DNA of 64,000 bases from Phragmites australis (taxonomy: Eukaryota; Streptophyta; Magnoliopsida; Poales; Poaceae). Positions 1-11,929 of the stretch are shown here, one piece after another. The position numbers were made by a program, and so were the translations under genes. The stretch is taken from NCBI RefSeq assembly GCF_958298935.1, contig NC_084923.1, positions 26,202,501-26,266,500 on the forward strand. Reading direction: 5' to 3'. Under the pieces are notes generated by a model that saw only the letters and a program-made list of their open reading frames with translations, made no database searches and had not been told where the DNA came from. The first letter of the stretch is position 1; each line of letters begins with the position of its first letter.

Positions 1-964
1 TCAAATATTCAAATATCATTTATACAATTACATGGAAATGTCCTAATAAAATATGACATTACATATGCGTCTTCCATAACTGAAAGAACATAGAATGGTC
101 ACTTGCTATTCACACAGCTCCTACAACAACTATATTGCTTCAACTTATTAGATTATAATTATGACCAGGCATTGTTTTATAGGAAAATCGGTAGAACAAT
201 TGCTAGGTTAGCAACTTATGCACTGAATTCTAGTAGGGCAATGTCCCAGTACCAATATTTCCTTTCTGAAATCTACAATTCCTCTAAATGGTTGAAAGCT
301 GGTTCTTCAGCTCCACCCCGACAAGAACAAGTTTGTGGGTGCTGAAGGTGCTTTCCTGATGGTCCAAGAGGCCTAGAATGTGCTATCCGAGAAACACAAA
401 AGATCATTAAATCAGAGTGATCATTAGAGTGTCTCCTGTTAACAATTGTTCTTAGTATTTGAAAGCTATGCTAATACTAAGTTCAACCATAGATTTGGTC
501 CACAGAGGGCGTGTGCAAATAACACGCTTTCAGCGCCATACATACGATCTGTGCGCCGACGGCGCGCAAGCTTTCTAGTTTAGACGTAGGCTTGACAAAC
601 TTAAGGAGCCTTCATGCGTTGGGAATGCATCATGCACGTGTTGATTGAGCTACACATTCGTTGAACCAACTACAACTCGATCTATTTGCATGTGACGTGT
701 CGCACCACAACCGCATCTATCTATTATAAAAAAAGAAGATAATATGCCCATCCACGACCGCTTAAAAAAAGAAGAATATGCTAGAATTTCTCACAATAAA
801 GACAAACACCTGGCATTTGATTTTGTTGGATCCAAACTAAGATTGAATCACAACCAATATATCAAGTAGAAAGAAAATAGGAGATGAAAGAGAACTATGG
901 TATTCTTGATAATAAAAAATCATATAAAAGACATGAAATTGCGTTGTCTATTGAACACCCAGAG
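1..964. other. No gene recognised, left edge
   Basis: AT-rich sequence. An 80-codon open frame at 103-345 on the plus strand (containing ARLATYALNSSRAMSQY) could be a degraded exon, but I recognise no family. The stretch near 500-720 is locally GC-rich without a coding signal I can support. The segment ends at the AAATC duplication that flanks the next element. Confidence 0.5.
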
Positions 965-969
965 AAATC

Positions 970-2585
970 TGTAGGACCGAGAATGGCGACTAGAGCGGGG
1001 GTGAATAGGCGCCTCAATAATTTTCTCTCGAAATAGATGATCTTTTCCTATTTCTCACCCAACACACCTCAAAATGCTCAAAGCGGAAGCAAAATAATTA
1101 GAGAGACAAAACAATAAGACTAGTTCCGTGGCAACATGACTCCACGGATGGAATATGAACCATAGATTCTATTCAAGACCATTCCATATATCTTTGTGCA
1201 CAAAAACTCGTAATTTTCAAAGAAACTAGAGAAGATGGATACCGGACAAGGTCATCCTCCAAGATGATAGTCTAGTGGCAAGGAGACTCAAGACCCGCTC
1301 AAATACATGAGTATGTGAGTATTTAAGCCACTAGCATCAAGAAAAATAACCCTGCAAAGGTAAAATATTGCAGCTCAAAGAAAAAGATCACCGGGCAAGA
1401 AACCTCTCCAAGTTGATGATCTAGAGGCAAGGGTACTCAAGACCCATGAGCATAAACTCATATATGAGTTTTTATGCCTCTAGCAACAAAAAGAATGATC
1501 TCATAAGGTGCTGAAATTTCAGCTCAAAAACCAAAACGAAAATCAAAATCGAAAACCGAAAAACTTGCAAACTTGCAATGGAACCAATAGAGGGAAACTA
1601 GAAGGAAGAGAATTCAAGCATATGCAAAAACATAAACTTAATTACTCAAAGAGGTCAGCCCTATTTTAAATGAATTACAAAGATTTATCTCTCAAAACTC
1701 TCTCCTATTACATAGGTTAAGCACTCATTCTTCTCTCCTCTAAAACTCTAGCTCTAAGGCTCTCTCAAAAGTGTGGCACAAGGGGGCTCAAGTGGCTGGT
1801 TCAAAGCTCTCTCTAGCCCTACCCCTCTATTTATAGGCTTAGGAAACTTAGCCCTTAAGTTTCCTAACTTTTCCCCAAAATACCCCTCTCTTGTAGTGCA
1901 CTCTTACCTACCACCGAGGGCATTTTGGTCCATTTTCTTCTCCATTCATCGAACGGCCACGACGCCTACACGACTTAGCTTCGCCTCGACACAAGCTTCG
2001 CGATGGTGCCACATACTCCTCCAGTCTTCCCACGGTTTTGAGGCCAAACCGCGAAACTACCTGCACGCTTCTCAAAGCGTAACTCACCTTGCTTACATCT
2101 TAAGCAAGCGCTTCGATATCGACGCGTGTACTCCGTCATCCGATCCTAACCGCCGGCAAGTCTCTCCTGCTCCCGATCCTTCGGGCCGCCTTGTCACTTG
2201 CACCGACATTCCCTTCGCTTGACTTTGTCAACACGCCGTCTTCATCCGTCTTTAATGCTTTGCTTGATCTCCACGTGTTCAGCTAGGATCACCCTTGACT
2301 CCGCCCGGCCTCCTTGATCGTCTGGCACCAAGCACTCCGCTTGGCCCCGATCATCCCGCCATCGACCGCCAAGTTGCATCCCTCACCTGCACACCATGAG
2401 ATAAGCAAACACATATCTCCAACTCCAATTCCAATTAGTCCATAATCATTATGCTCAAATGAAATCTCAAATCAATTCAAATCACATCAAAGCTTATGCA
2501 AAACCGAAGATCATCAAAACAAATAAATGACAATGTCAATCACTCATCACAAGAAAATCAAGGCACATTTCAACTTGGTTTCTCA
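970..2585 (+). mobile_element. Solo LTR, family 1 (TGTAGGA...CTCA), copy 1
   Basis: The element begins TGTAGGACCGAGAATGGCGA and ends ...GTTTCTCA. It is flanked by a perfect 5-bp duplication, AAATC, at 965-969 and 2586-2590. No coding interior is present, so this is a solo LTR of 1616 bp left after recombination of a full element. A promoter-like CTATTTATAG at 1827-1836 on the plus strand suggests the orientation. A related copy starts at 8602 and shares the first kilobase, including the TATA segment and the block around 'CCGCCAAGTTGCATC'. The 149-codon frame at 1773-2222 lies in the R/U5-like part and has no family resemblance. Which LTR-retrotransposon superfamily it belongs to cannot be told from the LTR alone. 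Confidence 0.85.
1827..1836 (+). promoter_or_regulatory. Candidate LTR TATA box
   Basis: CTATTTATAG lies in the middle of the solo LTR. The same motif is kept in the copy at about 9261, embedded in near-identical flanking sequence. That position and conservation fit the U3/R border of an LTR promoter. No transcription start can be seen from sequence alone. Confidence 0.45.
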
Positions 2586-2590
2586 AAATC

Positions 2591-2947
2591 CTTAATAGAG
2601 TTAGTCAGAGGGAACTCAATAGTCTTAAATCAGAAAATCAAAGGTTTTTTTTAGAAAAAAGCAGGATGACTTATGCTTATCTGGTAGTGTATATTAATTT
2701 GAGTTTTTAATTAGCGTGTCGTGTGGCTATATCTTCAACTATAGACATTAGAGTTGTACGATAATTGTAATCACACTTTTAAGTATAGGAATTAGAAGTG
2801 TATGACGAATGACAATATATATACACAGGGTAACTGGCTAGTTAACAGAAACAAAAGAGTTTTTGTTTCAAAAAAAAGTTTTCTCTCAAAAAACAAATAA
2901 AATATTTTTTTAACAAACCGGATATTCAGTACTTGGAGAGAATGTCA
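2591..2947. other. AT-rich spacer, nothing recognised
   Basis: AT-rich sequence with several poly-A/poly-T runs. There is no open frame of note and no repeat family that I can name. Confidence 0.5.
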
Positions 2948-3207
2948 CACTACTACAGAATATGTCTTATATGTCGGTTCATCACTACTGATTCCTTAAA
3001 GCAGGCAGCGATGGAGTTCACTACCGGTTCGTATCAAGAACCGACACTAAAACTCTATTAAGAAAGAACCGGTAGTGATAACTGACTACCACTGTCGGTT
3101 CTAACTATGAATCGGTAGTGATAGTATCATTGCTAGTCCTTCTTATGAACCGGTAGTGAAACTTGACTATCACTGCTAGTCCGTTTTACGATATTTTCTG
3201 TAGTAGT
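2948..3207. mobile_element. CACTA-type MITE, about 260 bp
   Basis: The left end reads CACTACTACAGAATATGTC. The right end, reverse-complemented, reads ACTACTACAGAAAATATC, giving terminal inverted repeats of about 17 bp with the CACTA start. The interior is made of short inverted CACTACCGGTTC / GAACCGGTAGTG subterminal motifs spaced 20-40 bp apart, as in CACTA (En/Spm) transposons. There is no coding capacity, so it is non-autonomous. I do not see a clean 3-bp target duplication: the bases beside the two ends do not match. Confidence 0.8.
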
Positions 3208-3860
3208 ACTATCACATCCAAACTCAGCTCGCTAGAACGTGGCATCACAAAGGCATTAAAAATCACGTAGAATGCTACCGTCTTCATTGGGCTATAAATT
3301 AAATTGTGCAAGGACCTCCTTTGCCATCTTGATGATGAATAATAGACAGTTACCATATCCAGGTACTACAGAGTTTCTCATAATTCTTAGGGCATATCTT
3401 TATCTTTAGGAAGGAGGTTCTTGGAAGAAAGTAAACCACCTGTAGATATCCAAGACATCCCATAACTGGGAATATTTATCTTCAAAAATAGGAAGGAAGA
3501 ATCTAGAGGAGTTATGACACCCTCGTATATATATAGAGCCAAGAGGTCATGTGGATAACAAGTCATTAGATAGCACCACAAGCAAGACAAGCCAATAGAA
3601 GCCAAGAAGGAAGTTGCTGACTAGGTTTAAATCCATCTAGACTAACTACACCCCCTGTAATAGGCTCAGATCAATACAACACAAATATGATATAGGGTTA
3701 TTATCCTGAGAGAGGTCCGAACCTGTCTCAAAACTCATGTGTGTTCTCCTTATGATTCGTCTACTCAAAGCATCTCCTAATTCTTCAACAAGTTCATTAG
3801 ATCGAGGGTTCACCAGTCGTCAACAACTGCCGCTGTCCGTGGGGATCATGAAAAAAAGCG
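3208..3860 (+). mobile_element. Probable 5' LTR remnant of the Tat-lineage element
   Basis: This segment sits directly upstream of the Tat-type gag. It contains TATATATATAG at 3525-3535, followed after about 160 bp by a leader-like ATAGGGTTATTATCC block (near 3695) that I associate with the U5 region of grass Tat elements. The left border is not defined, since no TG terminus or duplication is visible. I infer LTR identity from position and motifs, not from a matched second LTR. Confidence 0.5.
3525..3535 (+). promoter_or_regulatory. Candidate LTR TATA box
   Basis: TATATATATAG precedes GAGCCAAG in the putative LTR of the Tat element. The position agrees with an LTR promoter upstream of the gag remnant. 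It has not been shown to be active. Confidence 0.4.
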
Positions 3861-3869
3861 TTGAAGAGT

Positions 3870-5760
3870 CCACACGACATGCCATCGACATCACCCAAAG
3901 CTTCACCGAAAACCAGTTTTTTAGATAAAGGGGTTCTATGAAAACTTTACCTCTCTTCTCGATGAACCGATGATCAATCGGGTGGATTTCAGTGATGAAC
4001 TTTTAGTGACGATTCAAGTGATGAGGTAAGTCGATTTATGAATCAATGAACCAAAGATTTTTGCGTCAAGTTCGAACCACTCGACTGCCAAGACACCTAT
4101 GAATGTCCAATTCACAACAAGTTGGGATCAATCCCCGCAGTTTTTGATAACATGGATTATCAAAATACCGATCCAGAGAAATCCGATGAAGCATCCATGA
4201 TGGATCTAGACATCTTCTCTAACAGAGATTACTCCCGAGAAGTTTTCGCTATTGGAGACAGGGGTGAGGACCTGGGTCATCATGACGATGATCCTGCGAA
4301 CGGTTGGGGTCCTCTGGCCCCGGCGGCTGACAATGGTCAGCCTTAGGTGGGCACAATACCTCATGTCCTTATGGGCCCTAGTCAAACAGTCTCCTAATTA
4401 TCAACAGGGGCTGACCGCTTTAAATTCATGACTGCTAAGAGGATCGTCCTTCTATAAGAGACCCTCATGCGTCATTTGACCATGGATCTGGCTACCCTAG
4501 CCAGTAAAGATTGGGTCAACTCAATGGTCAACTTAACAAATGAGATCATCATCCAAGATGAGAACTATCACCAGGCTCTAGCCATAAACAATGCTAATCG
4601 GAGCAAACCAGGCAATCCCCCGTCGCAAGACGCATTGTACCTGGAGAGGCATAACCCTAGGAACCAAGCTTCCTAGGATGAAAATCGGGCAAACAACCGC
4701 CGTCGGATCTCACCGGTAAAAGGTCATCTGATCAATGACTTGTGTTGGGTCATTGACGACCGATGAAGACATCTAGGGGCTTCTGAGGTGGCTTCTTCTA
4801 CCCCTCATCGATCTAATCAGGAAACGTCTCGACATCAATGAAATCGTGATTGATCTCTGATTGCCGTGGAAAAGACTCTCGAATGCCTAGTCTTCTCTCC
4901 ATATCTACAGAAAGTAAGCTAGTCGGCAAGGTTCTGCACTAGGACCATCGAGAAATACAATGGAAGCATAAATCCCATTGAATTTCTTCAGATCTATACC
5001 ATAATCATCCAGGCGGCTGGTGGGGATGAGAATGTAATGACGAATTACCTCCCTATGGCCCTTGAAGGGGCAGTCATGACATAGTTGACCAATCTATCGT
5101 CAGGGACAATTTACTCGTAGGAGCATCTTTGCGATGTGTTTTGAGCTAACTTTCAGGGTACATACATTCGTCCTGGCACGAAAAATGATCTTCACCATTG
5201 CAAGCAGTTGAGGAACAAAACCTTGCATAAGTTTGTGCGCCGCTTTAGCAATGCCCGTAATACCATCCCCAAGATTAGCGCCTACGATGTCATCTAGGGG
5301 TTCACTCAAGGGGTTAAAGAGCCGGCATTGTGTTGAAGACATCGCTAGAAAGGAGTTTGAAATGGTTAAGGAGATCATGTAGATCATTGATAAGTCTGTT
5401 AGGGCCGAGGATGTGATCCTCTACGATATGGAAAAGACTCAGGGCATCAAGCATCCTCAACCTGAGCTCAGTGGCGACAAGGTCCAAAGCAAGTGCAATA
5501 AGAACACTAAGGGAGGTAAGGACAATACAGCTAAATCTAATGAAGCTTTTGCAAACTTGCCTGACGTTCATCCTGACCAGCGCTTCGATCCTTCTTGGAG
5601 CTAGAGCTTTACACCAGGCTCCGGTGAACGAGACGGAAAGCCTTGGGGGCGACTTCCACCAAATTGAGAACCATAGCATCTACAAGTGCCACATTTGGAG
5701 AAAGATGGTCAAAACGGAGGTGGAATAAGGGGCTAAGGGAAAGATCCTGGTGACAGCCTA
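3870..5760 (+). pseudogene. Ty3/gypsy Tat-lineage gag, degraded (copy 1)
   Basis: The Gag polyprotein would form the particle that packages retrotransposon RNA. The conserved retrotransposon-gag domain is readable at about 4940-5310: KYNGSINPIEFLQIYT, then NYLPMALEGAVMT, then FQGTYIRPGTKNDL and RRFSNARNTIPKISAYDV. These match the order expected for Tat-type gag (EFLQ..Y, NYLP, F.GTY.RPGT, R.SNARN.IP). Several in-frame stops (for example after 'VMT' and 'TIYS') and frame changes break it, and the C-terminal part continues in other frames to about 5760. The upstream piece at 4122-4346 (rich in D/E) is probably the poorly conserved N-terminal region. A second copy of the same lineage lies at 51490-52790. 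It is not functional. Confidence 0.8.
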
Positions 5761-5869
5761 AAGCAGAGACTCCAACTCAGATGGTGCTAAGGACGATATA
5801 GACACGATGCTTTCCAGTCGGACGATAAACTTGCTCGATGATTTCGCTTCCTACGAGTCCAAGTGACAG

Positions 5870-8075
5870 TATAAGATGGTGGCCGGAGGGTCGTCAGGCC
5901 ATGAAGTGGCCAGACACCAAAATATCTTTCGACCAAAAAGACTGCCCTGACAAGTTCATATTATTAGGCCACTTCTCGATAGTGGTCGAGCCTACGATAA
6001 ATAACTATAGGGTTATTTGAGTTCTTATTGATGAACATCCTCTTCGCTAACGCAATCGAAGGAATGCAGATCTCTTGGTCTACGATTAAACTGGTTACTC
6101 AAGCCTTCCACGGTATAGTACCTGGATCTTCGGCTACTCCCATCGGTCAGATAGAACTATGTGTTACCTTCGGGAACCATGACAATTTTTGGACAGGGAA
6201 AATTCTATTCAACATGGTCAATTTCAAGACGACATACAATGCCATCTTAGGAAGACCTACTCTTGCTAAATTCATGGTCACCACACATTACGCTTATCAA
6301 TGCGTGAAGATCCTGGGACCTGAGGGAGTCATCACCATCCGAGGTGCATGAAAGCAGGCTTACGCTGTGACAAACAGAGTTTAGATATGGCCACGCAGCA
6401 TCCATTTGACAAGGAGATAAAGAACTCAAGGCCTAAGGACGTCATGAAGTCTCACAGTGAAGTCAAATTAGTTTCTTTAGAGCCAACAGAGCCATCCAAG
6501 ACCGTTTGGATCGGCTCGAAACTGGATCCCAAATAGAAATTCGCGCTTATCACCTTCCTCCGAGAAAACACCGACGTGTTTGCCTGACAACCGTCATACA
6601 TGCCCAAGATCCCCAGGGAGGTGATTGAGCATAAACTTGCTATATAGCTCGACGTGAAGTTGGTCAAACAAAAACTCTAACAGCTCGCACCCGATAGGAA
6701 AGAAGCTATTAAAGAGGAAATCGAAAGGCTCACTAAGGCAGGTTTTATTCGAGAGGATCAACCCGAATGGTTTGCAAACCCTATTATGGTCAAAAAGTCA
6801 AACAACAAATGATGGATGTGTATCGACTTCACAGATCTCAACAAAGTTTTCCCTCAAGACGTTTTTCCTCTATCATGAATAGATTAGATAGTTGAATCCA
6901 CCTCTGGTTGCGACTAAGCCTTTTTTATGTCTATTCTGGTTATCACCAGATTAGCATGCATCCAGAGGATGATGAGACAACCTGATTTATTACTCTATTT
7001 GGGGTTTATTTCTAAGTTAAAATGCCATTCAGATTGAAGAATGACGATGTCACATACCAACGAGGAATGCAAATAGCACTCCATGATCAGATCGGTCGAA
7101 ACGTAGAGGCCTACGTCAATGATCTCATCGTTAAAACCAAAAGCAAGGAAGATCTCATCTCTGAGCTACACGAAATGTTCAACAACCTGCATAAGAATCG
7201 AATCATGCTAAACTGGGAGAAGTGCGCATTTGGAGTTAACACGGAAACTCATATATCTATTGTCTTACTAGGGAATAGAAGTCAATCCTGAGAAGATCAA
7301 AGCTATTGAAGAGATGCAACCCCTAAGTTGGTTCAAGAAGTTCATAGACTAACCGGACGCATGGCAACCGTTAGTCATTTTATTTCTCAGCATGGAGATT
7401 GAGAACTACCATTCTTCAAGTTGTTAAGACAATATAACAAGTTTGAATGATCAAAATAACAAAAGAGGCATTCAACAATTTAAAGAGGTATCTTTCTTCC
7501 CCCTGTGATAGTCACTCCCAACTCTAATGAAGATTTACTCTTATATATCGTGGCCGTACCATGAGCTATAAGTGGGGGTATTGGTGATGGAAAGAGAAGC
7601 ACAATACAAATAAGAGAAAAACCAACGACTGGTGTACTACATCGATGAAGTGCTCCATAGTCATAAAGAACGCTATCCGCTAGTGCAAAAGATGTTATAT
7701 GCAGTATTGATGGCCTCTCGAAAGTTACGACATTACTTTCAGGCTCACGAGATCAATATGCCATCAATATTCCCACTAGGTGAGATCCTATATATCAGAG
7801 ATGCACTTGGCCGAATCGTCAAGTGCTTAGTTGAACTCGAAGAATTCGATGTCCGCTTCGTGCCTCGGACAACAATCAAGTCGCAAGCACTTGCTGACTT
7901 CATAGCCAAATGGAAAGAACCAGATCAACCCCAAGATGACTGGGGCAACCTATTAGATGTATGGACTTTATTTCTTGACGAATCGCTCACGCTTCAAGGC
8001 GCGGGGGCTAGAATTGTACCAATCTCTCAGTTGCCCTCGACGAGCTCAGAGTCCTTCACGTACCCAGCATAGCAG
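5870..8075 (+). pseudogene. Ty3/gypsy Tat-lineage pol remnant: protease, RT, RNase H
   Basis: The remains read in the order protease, reverse transcriptase, RNase H, which is Ty3/gypsy order. The protease region (5900-6351) keeps FHGIVPGSSATPIGQIEL and TYNAILGRPTLAKFM, but the catalytic D-[ST]-G segment near 6020 is disrupted. RT (about 6690-7290) keeps AGFIREDQPEWFANP and a primer-grip-like region. The catalytic YxDD box reads YVND, with the first Asp changed to Asn. Connection and RNase H (7380-7910) keep the sequence up to FVPRTTIKSQALADFI. After it, a DDWGNLLDVWTLFLDESL..GAGARIV stretch looks like the start of the additional (aRNH-type) RNase H that Tat elements carry, and it stops there. 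There is no integrase. Many stops and frameshifts are present; this is a dead copy. Confidence 0.85.
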
Positions 8076-8432
8076 TTTGCGAACATATTCACCTAGGGAC
8101 TGCCAACATCACTGTACAATGACTTCAAGAATAGCCTCTGCATCGGTGATGCGGACGCCGAGACTGCCAGGGTTGTGTGTGTGTGTGTGTGTTAGCACAG
8201 CATTCGCACTCCACGTAACGGGTGTTTCCCTACCAGATTCATGTAATGTCTGTGAATATAGATTTGGTTTAGCTATTTTCCTTTTCCCTCTACATGATAT
8301 GCGACTTTCAATTTTGTTTGTGGATACCCTTTATTGTGAATCTGTACCGTTGCATGCCCATGTGTTACTCAATTATGTTTTGTTTGAAAACATAGATTAA
8401 AACATTGAAATTGTTGTATAAAAAATGAGATC
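8076..8432. other. Junction sequence between Tat remnant and CACTA gene
   Basis: The sequence contains a (TG)n microsatellite at about 8174-8192 and otherwise AT-rich DNA, with a 147-codon frame at 7957-8400 that overlaps the Tat end and has no recognisable family. The last part may be an intron or upstream sequence of the CACTA gene that becomes readable at 8433. Confidence 0.4.
8174..8192. repeat. (TG)n microsatellite
   Basis: About nine uninterrupted TG units lie in the junction between the Tat remnant and the CACTA gene. Confidence 0.9.
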
Positions 8433-8601
8433 ATGGAGCATGCCAGTGATCTATGGAACAATTGGTGTGGTGACTTGAATGGACAATATGTCAAGCCAGC
8501 AAGGAATATGCAGCAAGCTATTAAGAACGATCCTAAAGATATTCCAAAAGACGATTGGGAGTGGCTCATTAAGGAGCATTTCTCTAGCAAGGAATTTATA
8601 G

Positions 8602-10640
8602 TGTAGGAACGAGATTGACGACTAGAGTAGGGGTGAATAGGCCTTTTAACAAATTTCTTGTAAAATTGATGATCTTCTTCTATTTGGATCACCTAACGTA
8701 CCTCAAAACTTAAGCGGAAGCAAAAATTAAGAGAAATTTTAACAAGAGAAAATCAAGGTAACATGACTCTACGGATGCTATACGAACTATATGTTCTATT
8801 TAAGATCAATCTATGTGTTTTAGCACTCAAAAGATCACAAATAGCAAAGAAACAAGAAAATATGAACATTGAGTAACGGAACTCCAAATTGATTATCTAG
8901 AGGCAAGAGAATTCAAGACCCATCACACAAGCGTGTGCAACAAGAAGAATGATCTCACAAGGTGCTGAAATTTCAGCCCAAAAACAAAAACAAAAACAAA
9001 AATCAAAACCGGAAAAGAAAAACTTGCACACAAGGCAAGGGAACAAAAAGAAGGAAACTACAAGGAGAGAAAGTCAAGCATATAAAACAAAATAAATTTT
9101 ATTATTTAAAGAGGTCAGTTCTATTTTAAGCGGATTATAAAGATTTTACTCTCAAAACTCTTACCTATTACATAGGCTAAGTACTCATCCTCATCTCTAT
9201 TAAAACCTAGCACAAAAGGCTCAAATAGCTAGTTGCCCCTCTCCCATAGCCATACCTCTCTATTTATAGGCTTAGAAAACTTGACCCTTAAGTTTTCTAA
9301 CTTTTTCCCAAAATACTTCTATCTTGTAGTACACTTTTACCTACCATCGAGGGTATTTTAGTCTATTTTCTTCTCTATTCATCGGATGATCGTGACACCT
9401 GTACGACTTAGCTTCGCCTCGACGCAAGCTTCGCGATGATGCAATGTACTCCTCTAGTCCTCCTTAGGTTTTAAGGCCAAACCGCGAAACCCTAGCACGC
9501 TTCTCATAGCGTCACTAGCCGTCACTTGCTTCCACCTGAAGCAAGCGCTTCGATGATGACGCGTGTCCTCCGTCTTGTGATCTTGACCGTCGGCAAGTCT
9601 CTCCTACTCCCGATCCCTTGGGCCGTCTTGTCACTTGCACCGGCATCCTCTTCGCTTGACTTTATCAACATGCCATCTTCATCCTCTGTTTCATGCTTTG
9701 CTTGACCTTTACGTGTATAACTAGGATTACCTTGACTCTGCCCGATCCTCCTTGATCATCCGGCATCAAGCACTCGTTTAGCCCCGATCACCCACCATCG
9801 ACCGCCAAGTTGCATCTGTCATCTGCACACCTTGAAACAAACAAACACCGGACCAAGTTGCATCTATCACCTTCACACTCTAAAATATCTTCAGGTTAGC
9901 ACAAAATCAGAAACTTCAACTCAGAGCACATCTTGCAAAAAATATGAACACCAGATGTTCTAGTGTGTTCTACTCCTGAACACTGGACCATCCGGTGAGT
10001 GTAACACTATCTGTTTTAGGAAAACTTTGCTCTCTGCAAGAAAAAAGTCCGGTGAAAGCTTCCGATGATCTCATATCCATCACCGGATAATCCAGTGTGT
10101 GCTAATCCACCGAACCACCCTTCTGCAACCTCTCTGCAACAAAAGGTCCGGTGCATTCTCCGGTGTTCACAATCTTAGCACAGGACTATCCGGCGTACAT
10201 AATCAAACTTGGCGCCAAAAATCTCCTCTCTGCAGAAAATACTCCAGCGCTCTTAAAATCCATCATCGGACCATTTGGTGTTTGCTTTCATTTCTGCTTC
10301 AGTACTGAAAATACTCCGGTGATACCCTATGGTGTAGCCACCACATTCACTGGACCTTTCGGTGCATTGATCTCCAATTTCACCCAATTGTTCTCTGCAG
10401 AGAGTACACACTGTCCACACCAAAACTTCTGGTGAACATCAGAACATTCGATGTTCACACTAGAACTTCCGATGTGTGTAATTTTTCTACGTACAGAGAA
10501 GAATTCACCAATTCTAAATACCACCAACTCGAGTTAGATATAAACAAGAATAAGTATCCACAAACATATGCTAACTAAGTTCAAGATACATCAAATGTTG
10601 TTAATGTCTCATCATATGCAAACTAAGATGCTCTCCACTT
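8602..10640 (+). mobile_element. Family-1 LTR-like insertion, copy 2, in the CACTA gene
   Basis: It begins TGTAGGAACGAGATTGACGA, aligning with the start of copy 1 at 970, and the two run parallel for about 1.2 kb, including CTATTTATAG near 9261. From about 9840 to 10480 it diverges into short motifs of the CCGGA..ATCCGGTG type (for example GGACCATCCGGTGAG near 9987). These also occur at 50760-51260. The 5 bp before it are TATAG. I could not find a matching duplication with a CA end, so the right border (given as about 10640) is approximate; coding sequence of the host CACTA gene resumes by about 10736. Confidence 0.65.
9940..10480 (+). repeat. CCGGT/ACCGG-rich degenerate repeat zone in LTR
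   Basis: Repeated short motifs such as ACCATCCGGTG, GGTCCGGTGCATTCTCCGG and GGACTATCCGGCGTAC recur every 30-60 bp in alternating orientation. The same style of repeat occurs at 50760-51260. It is a non-coding part of an LTR. Confidence 0.6.
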
Positions 10641-11492
10641 TGCTTACTCACATTGTAAGTGTTAATCTTGTTCCTGATATAAAAATAATTTGTATGGTTT
10701 ACATGTGATCCCTTGTGAGTGTGGATAGTGATGTTATTTTTCAAGAAAATGTAGGCAAAGAGCGAGAGAAATTCCAAAAATAGATCCAACTTTGAACTTC
10801 TTCATCACAGTGGCAGCAAAGCATACGATCCAACTTGAAACTTCATCACAGTACAGGTCATTTGAGACAATGTATGTATTGACTGTCTTGCTCACTAGTT
10901 TTTCATTTCTTATCAACTCTCGTTACATATGATCCATGATATAAAAGGGTGGTATGAAAAACAAGCCTCCAAGTTTGGATGCATTATTTTTTATCACTCA
11001 CGCGAAGGGTGACACTTGTTTGAATGTTGATGTCTCCAGCAAGCATGTAAGCTTATAGTTTTATATGTATTCTTTTTTGCCTGTGTTAAATCATAATAAT
11101 ACATATTTATTTGTGCACGCTACTGAATTAGATTTCTTTGCTTCACGGGCACTGCTTGAGGAGCAAAGGTCAGCAGATCCTTTGCTTCCTAATGTGGAAC
11201 TTATTGACAAGTGCTTCCCATCAGAACGGCGTGACCATGTCGTTGGATATGGTGGTGGAATAAAAGCAAGAGACCTGCGGAGTCAAGATATTACCAAGGC
11301 TGAATTGATAGAAAAAATTTAAATAGTCTTGAAGAAGAAAAACGAGCACTTCGAGAAGAAAAACAAGCACTTCAAGAAGAAAATCGGATGGTTGGCCATC
11401 GGATGAGCCATGCGGAAGAAGAATGGGCAGAAATAAAGCGTGACATGCATGCTAATTGTAGCCAACCTGATCCTCGACCGTGTCAGATGTAA

Positions 11493-11929
11493 GACCATAC
11501 ACTAAAAAAGATTCAATACCTCATCTATTTATTTCCTACAACTATCAATTGATTTATTTATGTACTTACATAAAATTTGCATATTGTTGGGCTCAAGATG
11601 AAGAGCAGTAGCAGCACAAGGAAATTATTACAAAGGAGGTGTATGATGGATGCATGTCAGTAAGCTTAGCTCGGTGCCATAGAGTGCTTTCATAAATGCA
11701 GTGAACCTTACAATAATTCTTGTTATAGCATTAGTATTAAGTCAGCCATTGTAATGATGGTGCTGATTTAATTTTATATTTGGGATTGATTAAGTTTTCA
11801 TTTATTGCGGCAACGGAACAAGTATTGAGTTTGCATAAGCAAGAATCTGTATCTATTGCTCAATTAATATTTTACATTCTCCGGATGAAAAAAAAAATGA
11901 GGTTTTATATAGTACGAAGTGGTTATTGA
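11493..11929. other. CACTA 3' non-coding region
   Basis: Non-coding sequence between the end of the Ptta-type coding block and the subterminal repeats. It includes a poly-A run at about 11886-11898. No further gene is recognised. Confidence 0.5.

Larger units (their letters stand above)
8433..11492 (+). pseudogene. CACTA Ptta/En-Spm-type transposon protein, split by an LTR
   Basis: Three coding blocks fit the plant Ptta/En-Spm protein (Transposase_24-like). Block 1, 8433-8601, includes WNNWCGDLNGQYVKPARNM and DIPKDDWEWLIKEHFSSKEF. Block 2, about 10736-10830, includes AKSERNSKNRSNF and LLHHSGSKAYDPT, matching the N..NR..........GSK.. region of the family, with one in-frame stop before it. Block 3, 10940-11055 then 11118-11492, gives SLDALFFITHAKGD, then after an intron-like GTAAGC gap a C-terminal region ending in a coiled coil (LNSLEEEKRALREEKQALQE). 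A frameshift near 11318 separates the C-terminal coil from the preceding frame. A family-1 LTR-like sequence starting at 8602 separates blocks 1 and 2. The CACTA right end at 12414 lies about 0.9 kb downstream in a consistent orientation. Exact intron limits are inferred. Confidence 0.75.

Noticed and set aside
103..345. Possible host exon at the left edge
   Set aside because: An 80-codon frame in AT-rich DNA with no family, no splice evidence and no neighbour. It cannot be supported.
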